The translations under genes were made by a program, and so were the position numbers. The notes beneath the pieces were generated by a model. It did not search any database. It was not told the origin of the DNA and was given only the letters and a program-made list of their open reading frames with translations. From Apostichopus japonicus (lineage: Eukaryota > Echinodermata > Holothuroidea > Aspidochirotida > Stichopodidae), in the NCBI RefSeq assembly GCF_037975245.1, contig NC_092568.1, positions 38,094,501 through 38,158,500 of the forward strand: DNA of 64,000 nucleotides, given 5' to 3'. Below, piece by piece: positions 1-9,988 of the stretch (positions are counted from its first letter, which is position 1; each line of letters opens with the position of its first letter).

Positions 1-25
1 TATCATTAGGGCTATATATCATTCC

Positions 26-35
26 GCATGCATGC
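26..35. repeat. 10-bp perfect palindrome
   Basis: GCATGCATGC is its own reverse complement. It recurs in every spacer. No known function; it could be a dimeric protein site or chance. Confidence 0.6.
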
Positions 36-47
36 ACGCTGCACGAG

Positions 48-108
48 TGTTCTCCCTCAGGAAAAGTGCCGAAAAGAAACAGGAGAACATCTTTCTTGAT
101 ATGTTCTC
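48..108 (+). repeat. Three inverted-repeat arms forming two alternative hairpins
   Basis: TGTTCTCC at 48-55 is complementary to GGAGAACA at 82-89. GAGAACAT at 83-90 is also complementary to ATGTTCTC at 101-108, with a 10-nt loop. The middle arm can pair with only one partner at a time. The same arrangement is present in all clean units. Whether it is ever transcribed is unknown. Confidence 0.55.
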
Positions 109-346
109 AAACAAAATCTCTCGTTTTTTGTGGCTTGGATGTCGGAGTACACAAAGGGAAGTAAATGTGATGCAGAAATTAGGTCGATTGAGGCAATTTT
201 AGACCACTTTAGGCTTCCCATGAGCAGCGTACGAACACTATGTTAAGAGGTTTGTTCACAAGTCGGACGAACGTAGCTAGCTTCAGACTCTCAGTACGGT
301 GAGTGTGCGTGCGTGCGTCAGTCATCGGGGCAATCATATCCGGGCG

Positions 347-362
347 TATATGCTACCATATA
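347..362. repeat. 6-bp stem, 4-nt loop dyad upstream of 5S
   Basis: TATATG and CATATA flank the loop CTAC, at -161 to -146 from copy 1. Conserved in every clean unit. Confidence 0.5.
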
Positions 363-381
363 GCTTCTCAAGTCATATAAC

Positions 382-395
382 ACAATGTACATTGT
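382..395. repeat. 14-bp perfect palindrome upstream of 5S
   Basis: ACAATGTACATTGT is a perfect dyad at -126 to -113 from copy 1. Repeated at the same place before each gene. Possible dimer-binding site, but no family is recognised. Confidence 0.6.
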
Positions 396-433
396 TTAGT
401 TTAATGGGATAAGTAACCATATAGGTGGTCTAG

Positions 434-449
434 AGTTGAATATTCAACT
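434..449. promoter_or_regulatory. 16-bp perfect palindrome in the 5S upstream region
   Basis: AGTTGAATATTCAACT is fully self-complementary and lies at -74 to -59 from copy 1, just outside the GC box and TATA-like box. The symmetry and position suggest a protein-binding dyad. That role is inference. Confidence 0.5.
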
Positions 450-465
450 TTGCAAAATAAGTCTC

Positions 466-477
466 GGGGCGGGCGGG
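466..477 (+). promoter_or_regulatory. GC-rich box before the TATA-like element
   Basis: GGGGCGGGCGGG at -42 to -31 abuts the TATA-like box in an otherwise AT-rich stretch. It resembles an Sp1/KLF GC box. The copy before gene 62 (near 52146) has one G fewer. Functional use is not shown by sequence. Confidence 0.45.
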
Positions 478-485
478 TATAAAAA
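478..485 (+). promoter_or_regulatory. TATA-like box of 5S copy 1
   Basis: TATAAAAA at -30 to -23 from the 5S start. Several invertebrate and fungal 5S genes are known to need such an external element besides the internal promoter. It is present at the same distance before every + and - strand copy seen, including truncated copy 43. Copy 26 lies one base closer because of a 1-nt loss in the T run after it. Confidence 0.75.
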
Positions 486-507
486 GCTTAAATTTCATCT
501 TTCTAAT

Positions 508-625
508 GTCTACGACCATATCACGTTGAATATACCGGTTCTCGTCCGATCACCGAAGTCAAGCAGCGTCGAGCCTAGTCAGTACTTGGATGGGTGACCG
601 CCTGGGAATACTAGGTGCCGTAGAC
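508..625 (+). rRNA. 5S rRNA, copy 1
   Basis: RNA of the large ribosomal subunit, made by RNA polymerase III. Ends were set by helix I: bases 1-7 (GTCTACG) pair perfectly with 112-118 (CGTAGAC). The mature RNA probably keeps one or two of the following T, giving 119-120 nt. The internal promoter is in register with animal 5S genes: A box at 50-64 (AGTCAAGCAGCGTCG), intermediate element at about 67-72, C box at 80-97 (TGGATGGGTGACCGCCTG). A TATA-like box lies at -30 and T5 runs follow at once. The following spacer is the three-A type with C13 and a private 6-bp duplication near 784-795; the next gene starts 858 bp on. This sequence is the reference for the other copies. Confidence 0.98.
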
Positions 626-637
626 TTTTTCATTTTT
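626..637 (+). terminator. Pol III terminator of copy 1
   Basis: TTTTT directly after helix I, then CA, then a second TTTTT. A run of four or more T is the standard Pol III stop, so the second run is a backup. Conserved after each full gene; the first run is T4 after copy 22 and T6 after copy 24. Confidence 0.85.
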
Positions 638-783
638 CCTCACCCACAACCGCACCCCTTTCTTTCTTTATTTCTTTGTCACTATTGTTTTATCCTGTCA
701 TTGTTATGAAAAGTTTTTCCCCCTCCCAAACCCCCCCCCCCCCACCACCACCACCGTTGAAGACATTGACTTGCCATGATATA

Positions 784-795
784 CCACTACCACTA
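784..795 (+). repeat. 6-bp tandem duplication in spacer of unit 1
   Basis: CCACTA occurs twice here and once at this place in all other units. It lengthens unit 1 to 858 bp and marks it as a distinct variant. Confidence 0.85.
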
Positions 796-1365
796 TTGTT
801 GTGTCCTGTCATTGCAATCACAAGTTTTTCTCCAGCTCCCTTTAATTCGAGACAAGTGTATCATTAGGGCTATATATCATTCCGCATGCATGCACGCTGC
901 ACGAGTGTTCTCCCTCAGGAAAAGTGCCGAAAAGAAACAGGAGAACATCTTTCTTGATATGTTCTCAAACAAAATCTCTCGTTTTTTGTGGCTTGGATGT
1001 CGGAGTACACAAAGGGAAGTAAATGTGATGCAGAAATTAGGTCGATTGAGGCAATTTTAGACCACTTTAGGCTTCCCATGAGCAGCGTACGAACACTATG
1101 TTAAGAGGTTTGTTCACAAGTCGGACGAACGTAGCTAGCTTCAGACTCTCAGTACGGTGAGTGTGCGTGCGTGCGTCAGTCATCGGGGCAATCATATCCG
1201 GGCGTATATGCTACCATATAGCTTCTCAAGTCATATAACACAATGTACATTGTTTAGTTTAATGGGATAAGTAACCATATAGGTGGTCTAGAGTTGAATA
1301 TTCAACTTTGCAAAATAAGTCTCGGGGCGGGCGGGTATAAAAAGCTTAAATTTCATCTTTCTAAT

Positions 1366-1483
1366 GTCTACGACCATATCACGTTGAATATACCGGTTCT
1401 CGTCCGATCACCGAAGTCAAGCAGCGTCGAGCCTAGTCAGTACTTGGATGGGTGACCGCCTGGGAATACTAGGTGCCGTAGAC
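1366..1483 (+). rRNA. 5S rRNA, copy 2
   Basis: Reads identical to copy 1. First unit of the two-A spacer subtype, with C11; 849 bp to the next gene. Confidence 0.98.
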
Positions 1484-1537
1484 TTTTTCATTTTTCCTCA
1501 CCCACAACCGCACCCCTTTCTTTCTTTATTTCTTTGT

Positions 1538-1585
1538 CACTATTGTTTTATCCTGTCATTGTTATGAAAAGTTTTTCCCCCTCCC
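1538..1585 (+). repeat. Internal spacer duplication, arm 1
   Basis: Begins CACTATTGTT, then TCCTGTCATTG, then an AAGTTTTTC core and ends CTCCC. The same blocks in the same order occur 102 bp downstream, so the pair is a diverged direct duplication. The poly-C/(ACC)4 tract lies between the arms. Confidence 0.7.
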
Positions 1586-1587
1586 AA

Positions 1588-1610
1588 CCCCCCCCCCCAC
1601 CACCACCACC
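1588..1610 (+). repeat. Poly-C / (ACC)4 microsatellite
   Basis: C11 followed by four ACC. The C run differs between units and accounts for almost all unit-length variation. Unit 6 has C10 with (ACC)5. Units 26 and 27, in the error-rich patch, have C17 and C18. Confidence 0.9.
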
Positions 1611-1639
1611 GTTGAAGACATTGACTTGCCATGATATAC

Positions 1640-1689
1640 CACTATTGTTGTGTCCTGTCATTGCAATCACAAGTTTTTCTCCAGCTCCC
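1640..1689 (+). repeat. Internal spacer duplication, arm 2
   Basis: Shares CACTATTGTT, TCCTGTCATTG, AAGTTTTTC and CTCCC with arm 1 but differs between these blocks, so the duplication is older than the homogenised array. The distal endpoint of the deletion in unit 43 falls ten bases into this arm. Confidence 0.7.
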
Positions 1690-2214
1690 TTTAATTCGAG
1701 ACAAGTGTATCATTAGGGCTATATATCATTCCGCATGCATGCACGCTGCACGAGTGTTCTCCCTCAGGAAAAGTGCCGAAAAGAAACAGGAGAACATCTT
1801 TCTTGATATGTTCTCAAACAAAATCTCTCGTTTTTTGTGGCTTGGATGTCGGAGTACACAAAGGGAAGTAAATGTGATGCAGAAATTAGGTCGATTGAGG
1901 CAATTTTAGACCACTTTAGGCTTCCCATGAGCAGCGTACGAACACTATGTTAAGAGGTTTGTTCACAAGTCGGACGAACGTAGCTAGCTTCAGACTCTCA
2001 GTACGGTGAGTGTGCGTGCGTGCGTCAGTCATCGGGGCAATCATATCCGGGCGTATATGCTACCATATAGCTTCTCAAGTCATATAACACAATGTACATT
2101 GTTTAGTTTAATGGGATAAGTAACCATATAGGTGGTCTAGAGTTGAATATTCAACTTTGCAAAATAAGTCTCGGGGCGGGCGGGTATAAAAAGCTTAAAT
2201 TTCATCTTTCTAAT

Positions 2215-2332
2215 GTCTACGACCATATCACGTTGAATATACCGGTTCTCGTCCGATCACCGAAGTCAAGCAGCGTCGAGCCTAGTCAGTACTTGGATGG
2301 GTGACCGCCTGGGAATACTAGGTGCCGTAGAC
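2215..2332 (+). rRNA. 5S rRNA, copy 3
   Basis: Reads identical to copy 1. Spacer C14; 852 bp to the next gene. Confidence 0.98.
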
Positions 2333-3066
2333 TTTTTCATTTTTCCTCACCCACAACCGCACCCCTTTCTTTCTTTATTTCTTTGTCACTATTGTTTTAT
2401 CCTGTCATTGTTATGAAAAGTTTTTCCCCCTCCCAACCCCCCCCCCCCCCACCACCACCACCGTTGAAGACATTGACTTGCCATGATATACCACTATTGT
2501 TGTGTCCTGTCATTGCAATCACAAGTTTTTCTCCAGCTCCCTTTAATTCGAGACAAGTGTATCATTAGGGCTATATATCATTCCGCATGCATGCACGCTG
2601 CACGAGTGTTCTCCCTCAGGAAAAGTGCCGAAAAGAAACAGGAGAACATCTTTCTTGATATGTTCTCAAACAAAATCTCTCGTTTTTTGTGGCTTGGATG
2701 TCGGAGTACACAAAGGGAAGTAAATGTGATGCAGAAATTAGGTCGATTGAGGCAATTTTAGACCACTTTAGGCTTCCCATGAGCAGCGTACGAACACTAT
2801 GTTAAGAGGTTTGTTCACAAGTCGGACGAACGTAGCTAGCTTCAGACTCTCAGTACGGTGAGTGTGCGTGCGTGCGTCAGTCATCGGGGCAATCATATCC
2901 GGGCGTATATGCTACCATATAGCTTCTCAAGTCATATAACACAATGTACATTGTTTAGTTTAATGGGATAAGTAACCATATAGGTGGTCTAGAGTTGAAT
3001 ATTCAACTTTGCAAAATAAGTCTCGGGGCGGGCGGGTATAAAAAGCTTAAATTTCATCTTTCTAAT

Positions 3067-3184
3067 GTCTACGACCATATCACGTTGAATATACCGGTTC
3101 TCGTCCGATCACCGAAGTCAAGCAGCGTCGAGCCTAGTCAGTACTTGGATGGGTGACCGCCTGGGAATACTAGGTGCCGTAGAC
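3067..3184 (+). rRNA. 5S rRNA, copy 4
   Basis: Reads identical to copy 1. Spacer C13; unit 851 bp. Confidence 0.98.
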
Positions 3185-3917
3185 TTTTTCATTTTTCCTC
3201 ACCCACAACCGCACCCCTTTCTTTCTTTATTTCTTTGTCACTATTGTTTTATCCTGTCATTGTTATGAAAAGTTTTTCCCCCTCCCAACCCCCCCCCCCC
3301 CACCACCACCACCGTTGAAGACATTGACTTGCCATGATATACCACTATTGTTGTGTCCTGTCATTGCAATCACAAGTTTTTCTCCAGCTCCCTTTAATTC
3401 GAGACAAGTGTATCATTAGGGCTATATATCATTCCGCATGCATGCACGCTGCACGAGTGTTCTCCCTCAGGAAAAGTGCCGAAAAGAAACAGGAGAACAT
3501 CTTTCTTGATATGTTCTCAAACAAAATCTCTCGTTTTTTGTGGCTTGGATGTCGGAGTACACAAAGGGAAGTAAATGTGATGCAGAAATTAGGTCGATTG
3601 AGGCAATTTTAGACCACTTTAGGCTTCCCATGAGCAGCGTACGAACACTATGTTAAGAGGTTTGTTCACAAGTCGGACGAACGTAGCTAGCTTCAGACTC
3701 TCAGTACGGTGAGTGTGCGTGCGTGCGTCAGTCATCGGGGCAATCATATCCGGGCGTATATGCTACCATATAGCTTCTCAAGTCATATAACACAATGTAC
3801 ATTGTTTAGTTTAATGGGATAAGTAACCATATAGGTGGTCTAGAGTTGAATATTCAACTTTGCAAAATAAGTCTCGGGGCGGGCGGGTATAAAAAGCTTA
3901 AATTTCATCTTTCTAAT

Positions 3918-4035
3918 GTCTACGACCATATCACGTTGAATATACCGGTTCTCGTCCGATCACCGAAGTCAAGCAGCGTCGAGCCTAGTCAGTACTTGGA
4001 TGGGTGACCGCCTGGGAATACTAGGTGCCGTAGAC
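3918..4035 (+). rRNA. 5S rRNA, copy 5
   Basis: Reads identical to copy 1. Spacer C12; unit 850 bp. Its spacer has A instead of G at 4432, shared only with unit 9. Confidence 0.98.
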
Positions 4036-4767
4036 TTTTTCATTTTTCCTCACCCACAACCGCACCCCTTTCTTTCTTTATTTCTTTGTCACTATTGTTT
4101 TATCCTGTCATTGTTATGAAAAGTTTTTCCCCCTCCCAACCCCCCCCCCCCACCACCACCACCGTTGAAGACATTGACTTGCCATGATATACCACTATTG
4201 TTGTGTCCTGTCATTGCAATCACAAGTTTTTCTCCAGCTCCCTTTAATTCGAGACAAGTGTATCATTAGGGCTATATATCATTCCGCATGCATGCACGCT
4301 GCACGAGTGTTCTCCCTCAGGAAAAGTGCCGAAAAGAAACAGGAGAACATCTTTCTTGATATGTTCTCAAACAAAATCTCTCGTTTTTTGTGGCTTGGAT
4401 GTCGGAGTACACAAAGGGAAGTAAATGTGATACAGAAATTAGGTCGATTGAGGCAATTTTAGACCACTTTAGGCTTCCCATGAGCAGCGTACGAACACTA
4501 TGTTAAGAGGTTTGTTCACAAGTCGGACGAACGTAGCTAGCTTCAGACTCTCAGTACGGTGAGTGTGCGTGCGTGCGTCAGTCATCGGGGCAATCATATC
4601 CGGGCGTATATGCTACCATATAGCTTCTCAAGTCATATAACACAATGTACATTGTTTAGTTTAATGGGATAAGTAACCATATAGGTGGTCTAGAGTTGAA
4701 TATTCAACTTTGCAAAATAAGTCTCGGGGCGGGCGGGTATAAAAAGCTTAAATTTCATCTTTCTAAT

Positions 4768-4885
4768 GTCTACGACCATATCACGTTGAATATACCGGTT
4801 CTCGTCCGATCACCGAAGTCAAGCAGCGTCGAGCCTAGTCAGTACTTGGATGGGTGACCGCCTGGGAATACTAGGTGCCGTAGAC
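4768..4885 (+). rRNA. 5S rRNA, copy 6
   Basis: Reads identical to copy 1. The spacer is the only one seen with C10 and five ACC; unit 851 bp. Confidence 0.98.
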
Positions 4886-5618
4886 TTTTTCATTTTTCCT
4901 CACCCACAACCGCACCCCTTTCTTTCTTTATTTCTTTGTCACTATTGTTTTATCCTGTCATTGTTATGAAAAGTTTTTCCCCCTCCCAACCCCCCCCCCA
5001 CCACCACCACCACCGTTGAAGACATTGACTTGCCATGATATACCACTATTGTTGTGTCCTGTCATTGCAATCACAAGTTTTTCTCCAGCTCCCTTTAATT
5101 CGAGACAAGTGTATCATTAGGGCTATATATCATTCCGCATGCATGCACGCTGCACGAGTGTTCTCCCTCAGGAAAAGTGCCGAAAAGAAACAGGAGAACA
5201 TCTTTCTTGATATGTTCTCAAACAAAATCTCTCGTTTTTTGTGGCTTGGATGTCGGAGTACACAAAGGGAAGTAAATGTGATGCAGAAATTAGGTCGATT
5301 GAGGCAATTTTAGACCACTTTAGGCTTCCCATGAGCAGCGTACGAACACTATGTTAAGAGGTTTGTTCACAAGTCGGACGAACGTAGCTAGCTTCAGACT
5401 CTCAGTACGGTGAGTGTGCGTGCGTGCGTCAGTCATCGGGGCAATCATATCCGGGCGTATATGCTACCATATAGCTTCTCAAGTCATATAACACAATGTA
5501 CATTGTTTAGTTTAATGGGATAAGTAACCATATAGGTGGTCTAGAGTTGAATATTCAACTTTGCAAAATAAGTCTCGGGGCGGGCGGGTATAAAAAGCTT
5601 AAATTTCATCTTTCTAAT

Positions 5619-5736
5619 GTCTACGACCATATCACGTTGAATATACCGGTTCTCGTCCGATCACCGAAGTCAAGCAGCGTCGAGCCTAGTCAGTACTTGG
5701 ATGGGTGACCGCCTGGGAATACTAGGTGCCGTAGAC
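5619..5736 (+). rRNA. 5S rRNA, copy 7
   Basis: Reads identical to copy 1. Spacer C11; unit 849 bp. Confidence 0.98.
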
Positions 5737-6467
5737 TTTTTCATTTTTCCTCACCCACAACCGCACCCCTTTCTTTCTTTATTTCTTTGTCACTATTGTT
5801 TTATCCTGTCATTGTTATGAAAAGTTTTTCCCCCTCCCAACCCCCCCCCCCACCACCACCACCGTTGAAGACATTGACTTGCCATGATATACCACTATTG
5901 TTGTGTCCTGTCATTGCAATCACAAGTTTTTCTCCAGCTCCCTTTAATTCGAGACAAGTGTATCATTAGGGCTATATATCATTCCGCATGCATGCACGCT
6001 GCACGAGTGTTCTCCCTCAGGAAAAGTGCCGAAAAGAAACAGGAGAACATCTTTCTTGATATGTTCTCAAACAAAATCTCTCGTTTTTTGTGGCTTGGAT
6101 GTCGGAGTACACAAAGGGAAGTAAATGTGATGCAGAAATTAGGTCGATTGAGGCAATTTTAGACCACTTTAGGCTTCCCATGAGCAGCGTACGAACACTA
6201 TGTTAAGAGGTTTGTTCACAAGTCGGACGAACGTAGCTAGCTTCAGACTCTCAGTACGGTGAGTGTGCGTGCGTGCGTCAGTCATCGGGGCAATCATATC
6301 CGGGCGTATATGCTACCATATAGCTTCTCAAGTCATATAACACAATGTACATTGTTTAGTTTAATGGGATAAGTAACCATATAGGTGGTCTAGAGTTGAA
6401 TATTCAACTTTGCAAAATAAGTCTCGGGGCGGGCGGGTATAAAAAGCTTAAATTTCATCTTTCTAAT

Positions 6468-6585
6468 GTCTACGACCATATCACGTTGAATATACCGGTT
6501 CTCGTCCGATCACCGAAGTCAAGCAGCGTCGAGCCTAGTCAGTACTTGGATGGGTGACCGCCTGGGAATACTAGGTGCCGTAGAC
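6468..6585 (+). rRNA. 5S rRNA, copy 8
   Basis: Reads identical to copy 1. Spacer C14; unit 852 bp. Confidence 0.98.
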
Positions 6586-7319
6586 TTTTTCATTTTTCCT
6601 CACCCACAACCGCACCCCTTTCTTTCTTTATTTCTTTGTCACTATTGTTTTATCCTGTCATTGTTATGAAAAGTTTTTCCCCCTCCCAACCCCCCCCCCC
6701 CCCACCACCACCACCGTTGAAGACATTGACTTGCCATGATATACCACTATTGTTGTGTCCTGTCATTGCAATCACAAGTTTTTCTCCAGCTCCCTTTAAT
6801 TCGAGACAAGTGTATCATTAGGGCTATATATCATTCCGCATGCATGCACGCTGCACGAGTGTTCTCCCTCAGGAAAAGTGCCGAAAAGAAACAGGAGAAC
6901 ATCTTTCTTGATATGTTCTCAAACAAAATCTCTCGTTTTTTGTGGCTTGGATGTCGGAGTACACAAAGGGAAGTAAATGTGATGCAGAAATTAGGTCGAT
7001 TGAGGCAATTTTAGACCACTTTAGGCTTCCCATGAGCAGCGTACGAACACTATGTTAAGAGGTTTGTTCACAAGTCGGACGAACGTAGCTAGCTTCAGAC
7101 TCTCAGTACGGTGAGTGTGCGTGCGTGCGTCAGTCATCGGGGCAATCATATCCGGGCGTATATGCTACCATATAGCTTCTCAAGTCATATAACACAATGT
7201 ACATTGTTTAGTTTAATGGGATAAGTAACCATATAGGTGGTCTAGAGTTGAATATTCAACTTTGCAAAATAAGTCTCGGGGCGGGCGGGTATAAAAAGCT
7301 TAAATTTCATCTTTCTAAT

Positions 7320-7437
7320 GTCTACGACCATATCACGTTGAATATACCGGTTCTCGTCCGATCACCGAAGTCAAGCAGCGTCGAGCCTAGTCAGTACTTG
7401 GATGGGTGACCGCCTGGGAATACTAGGTGCCGTAGAC
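7320..7437 (+). rRNA. 5S rRNA, copy 9
   Basis: Reads identical to copy 1. Spacer C12; unit 850 bp. Carries the G-to-A change at 7834 shared with unit 5. Confidence 0.98.
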
Positions 7438-8169
7438 TTTTTCATTTTTCCTCACCCACAACCGCACCCCTTTCTTTCTTTATTTCTTTGTCACTATTGT
7501 TTTATCCTGTCATTGTTATGAAAAGTTTTTCCCCCTCCCAACCCCCCCCCCCCACCACCACCACCGTTGAAGACATTGACTTGCCATGATATACCACTAT
7601 TGTTGTGTCCTGTCATTGCAATCACAAGTTTTTCTCCAGCTCCCTTTAATTCGAGACAAGTGTATCATTAGGGCTATATATCATTCCGCATGCATGCACG
7701 CTGCACGAGTGTTCTCCCTCAGGAAAAGTGCCGAAAAGAAACAGGAGAACATCTTTCTTGATATGTTCTCAAACAAAATCTCTCGTTTTTTGTGGCTTGG
7801 ATGTCGGAGTACACAAAGGGAAGTAAATGTGATACAGAAATTAGGTCGATTGAGGCAATTTTAGACCACTTTAGGCTTCCCATGAGCAGCGTACGAACAC
7901 TATGTTAAGAGGTTTGTTCACAAGTCGGACGAACGTAGCTAGCTTCAGACTCTCAGTACGGTGAGTGTGCGTGCGTGCGTCAGTCATCGGGGCAATCATA
8001 TCCGGGCGTATATGCTACCATATAGCTTCTCAAGTCATATAACACAATGTACATTGTTTAGTTTAATGGGATAAGTAACCATATAGGTGGTCTAGAGTTG
8101 AATATTCAACTTTGCAAAATAAGTCTCGGGGCGGGCGGGTATAAAAAGCTTAAATTTCATCTTTCTAAT

Positions 8170-8287
8170 GTCTACGACCATATCACGTTGAATATACCGG
8201 TTCTCGTCCGATCACCGAAGTCAAGCAGCGTCGAGCCTAGTCAGTACTTGGATGGGTGACCGCCTGGGAATACTAGGTGCCGTAGAC
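8170..8287 (+). rRNA. 5S rRNA, copy 10
   Basis: Reads identical to copy 1. Spacer C12; unit 850 bp. Confidence 0.98.
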
Positions 8288-9019
8288 TTTTTCATTTTTC
8301 CTCACCCACAACCGCACCCCTTTCTTTCTTTATTTCTTTGTCACTATTGTTTTATCCTGTCATTGTTATGAAAAGTTTTTCCCCCTCCCAACCCCCCCCC
8401 CCCACCACCACCACCGTTGAAGACATTGACTTGCCATGATATACCACTATTGTTGTGTCCTGTCATTGCAATCACAAGTTTTTCTCCAGCTCCCTTTAAT
8501 TCGAGACAAGTGTATCATTAGGGCTATATATCATTCCGCATGCATGCACGCTGCACGAGTGTTCTCCCTCAGGAAAAGTGCCGAAAAGAAACAGGAGAAC
8601 ATCTTTCTTGATATGTTCTCAAACAAAATCTCTCGTTTTTTGTGGCTTGGATGTCGGAGTACACAAAGGGAAGTAAATGTGATGCAGAAATTAGGTCGAT
8701 TGAGGCAATTTTAGACCACTTTAGGCTTCCCATGAGCAGCGTACGAACACTATGTTAAGAGGTTTGTTCACAAGTCGGACGAACGTAGCTAGCTTCAGAC
8801 TCTCAGTACGGTGAGTGTGCGTGCGTGCGTCAGTCATCGGGGCAATCATATCCGGGCGTATATGCTACCATATAGCTTCTCAAGTCATATAACACAATGT
8901 ACATTGTTTAGTTTAATGGGATAAGTAACCATATAGGTGGTCTAGAGTTGAATATTCAACTTTGCAAAATAAGTCTCGGGGCGGGCGGGTATAAAAAGCT
9001 TAAATTTCATCTTTCTAAT

Positions 9020-9137
9020 GTCTACGACCATATCACGTTGAATATACCGGTTCTCGTCCGATCACCGAAGTCAAGCAGCGTCGAGCCTAGTCAGTACTTG
9101 GATGGGTGACCGCCTGGGAATACTAGGTGCCGTAGAC
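9020..9137 (+). rRNA. 5S rRNA, copy 11
   Basis: Reads identical to copy 1. Spacer C13; unit 851 bp. Confidence 0.98.
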
Positions 9138-9870
9138 TTTTTCATTTTTCCTCACCCACAACCGCACCCCTTTCTTTCTTTATTTCTTTGTCACTATTGT
9201 TTTATCCTGTCATTGTTATGAAAAGTTTTTCCCCCTCCCAACCCCCCCCCCCCCACCACCACCACCGTTGAAGACATTGACTTGCCATGATATACCACTA
9301 TTGTTGTGTCCTGTCATTGCAATCACAAGTTTTTCTCCAGCTCCCTTTAATTCGAGACAAGTGTATCATTAGGGCTATATATCATTCCGCATGCATGCAC
9401 GCTGCACGAGTGTTCTCCCTCAGGAAAAGTGCCGAAAAGAAACAGGAGAACATCTTTCTTGATATGTTCTCAAACAAAATCTCTCGTTTTTTGTGGCTTG
9501 GATGTCGGAGTACACAAAGGGAAGTAAATGTGATGCAGAAATTAGGTCGATTGAGGCAATTTTAGACCACTTTAGGCTTCCCATGAGCAGCGTACGAACA
9601 CTATGTTAAGAGGTTTGTTCACAAGTCGGACGAACGTAGCTAGCTTCAGACTCTCAGTACGGTGAGTGTGCGTGCGTGCGTCAGTCATCGGGGCAATCAT
9701 ATCCGGGCGTATATGCTACCATATAGCTTCTCAAGTCATATAACACAATGTACATTGTTTAGTTTAATGGGATAAGTAACCATATAGGTGGTCTAGAGTT
9801 GAATATTCAACTTTGCAAAATAAGTCTCGGGGCGGGCGGGTATAAAAAGCTTAAATTTCATCTTTCTAAT

Positions 9871-9988
9871 GTCTACGACCATATCACGTTGAATATACCG
9901 GTTCTCGTCCGATCACCGAAGTCAAGCAGCGTCGAGCCTAGTCAGTACTTGGATGGGTGACCGCCTGGGAATACTAGGTGCCGTAGAC
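9871..9988 (+). rRNA. 5S rRNA, copy 12
   Basis: Reads identical to copy 1. Spacer C13; unit 851 bp. Confidence 0.98.

Larger units (their letters stand above)
1..507 (+). repeat. Partial 5S spacer at the left edge
   Basis: The 3' two thirds of an intergenic spacer, matching later units base for base. It contains the 10-bp dyad (26-35), the alternative inverted repeats (48-108), a short GTGC tetranucleotide run near 305-317, the upstream dyads, the GC box and the TATA-like box described separately. I see no gene in it. Confidence 0.9.
1484..2214 (+). other. Representative 5S intergenic spacer (731 bp)
   Basis: In order: two T5 runs; a pyrimidine-rich stretch with CTTT repeats; first arm of a diverged duplication (1538-1585); C11 followed by (ACC)4 (1588-1610); second arm (1640-1689); inverted repeats and small dyads; a GTGC repeat; three upstream dyads; GC box; TATA-like box. 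I searched for B-box tRNA signals, U1, U2, U5 and U6 snRNA sequence and spliced-leader features and found none convincing. The same description applies to every other spacer, apart from the differences given with each gene. Confidence 0.85.

Noticed and set aside
83-108. AGAACA / TGTTCT half-sites resembling a steroid-receptor response element
   Set aside because: The half-sites are separated by far more than the 3-bp spacing needed, so this is better described as a plain inverted repeat.
170-200. Possible tRNA B box (GGTCGATTG) or Sm site (AATTTTAG)
   Set aside because: The B-box match lacks a required T and has no A box or cloverleaf around it. The Sm-like string has too few T and no flanking stem.
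305-317. GTGC repeat as a microsatellite of interest
   Set aside because: Only about three units long and invariant across clean copies, so it shows no sign of instability.
1534-1716. Proline-rich 60-61 codon frames
   Set aside because: They are translations of the poly-C and ACC tract. Whether they are open depends on C-run length, which varies from unit to unit, as expected for non-coding DNA.
1631-1909. A 92-codon open frame in nearly every spacer (also with a 94-codon form at 776-1060)
   Set aside because: It is part of the non-genic spacer and is preserved only because all spacers are near-identical. No known domain, no codon-level conservation to assess, and it breaks in the indel-rich units. 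Most of its product overlaps inverted repeats and dyads.
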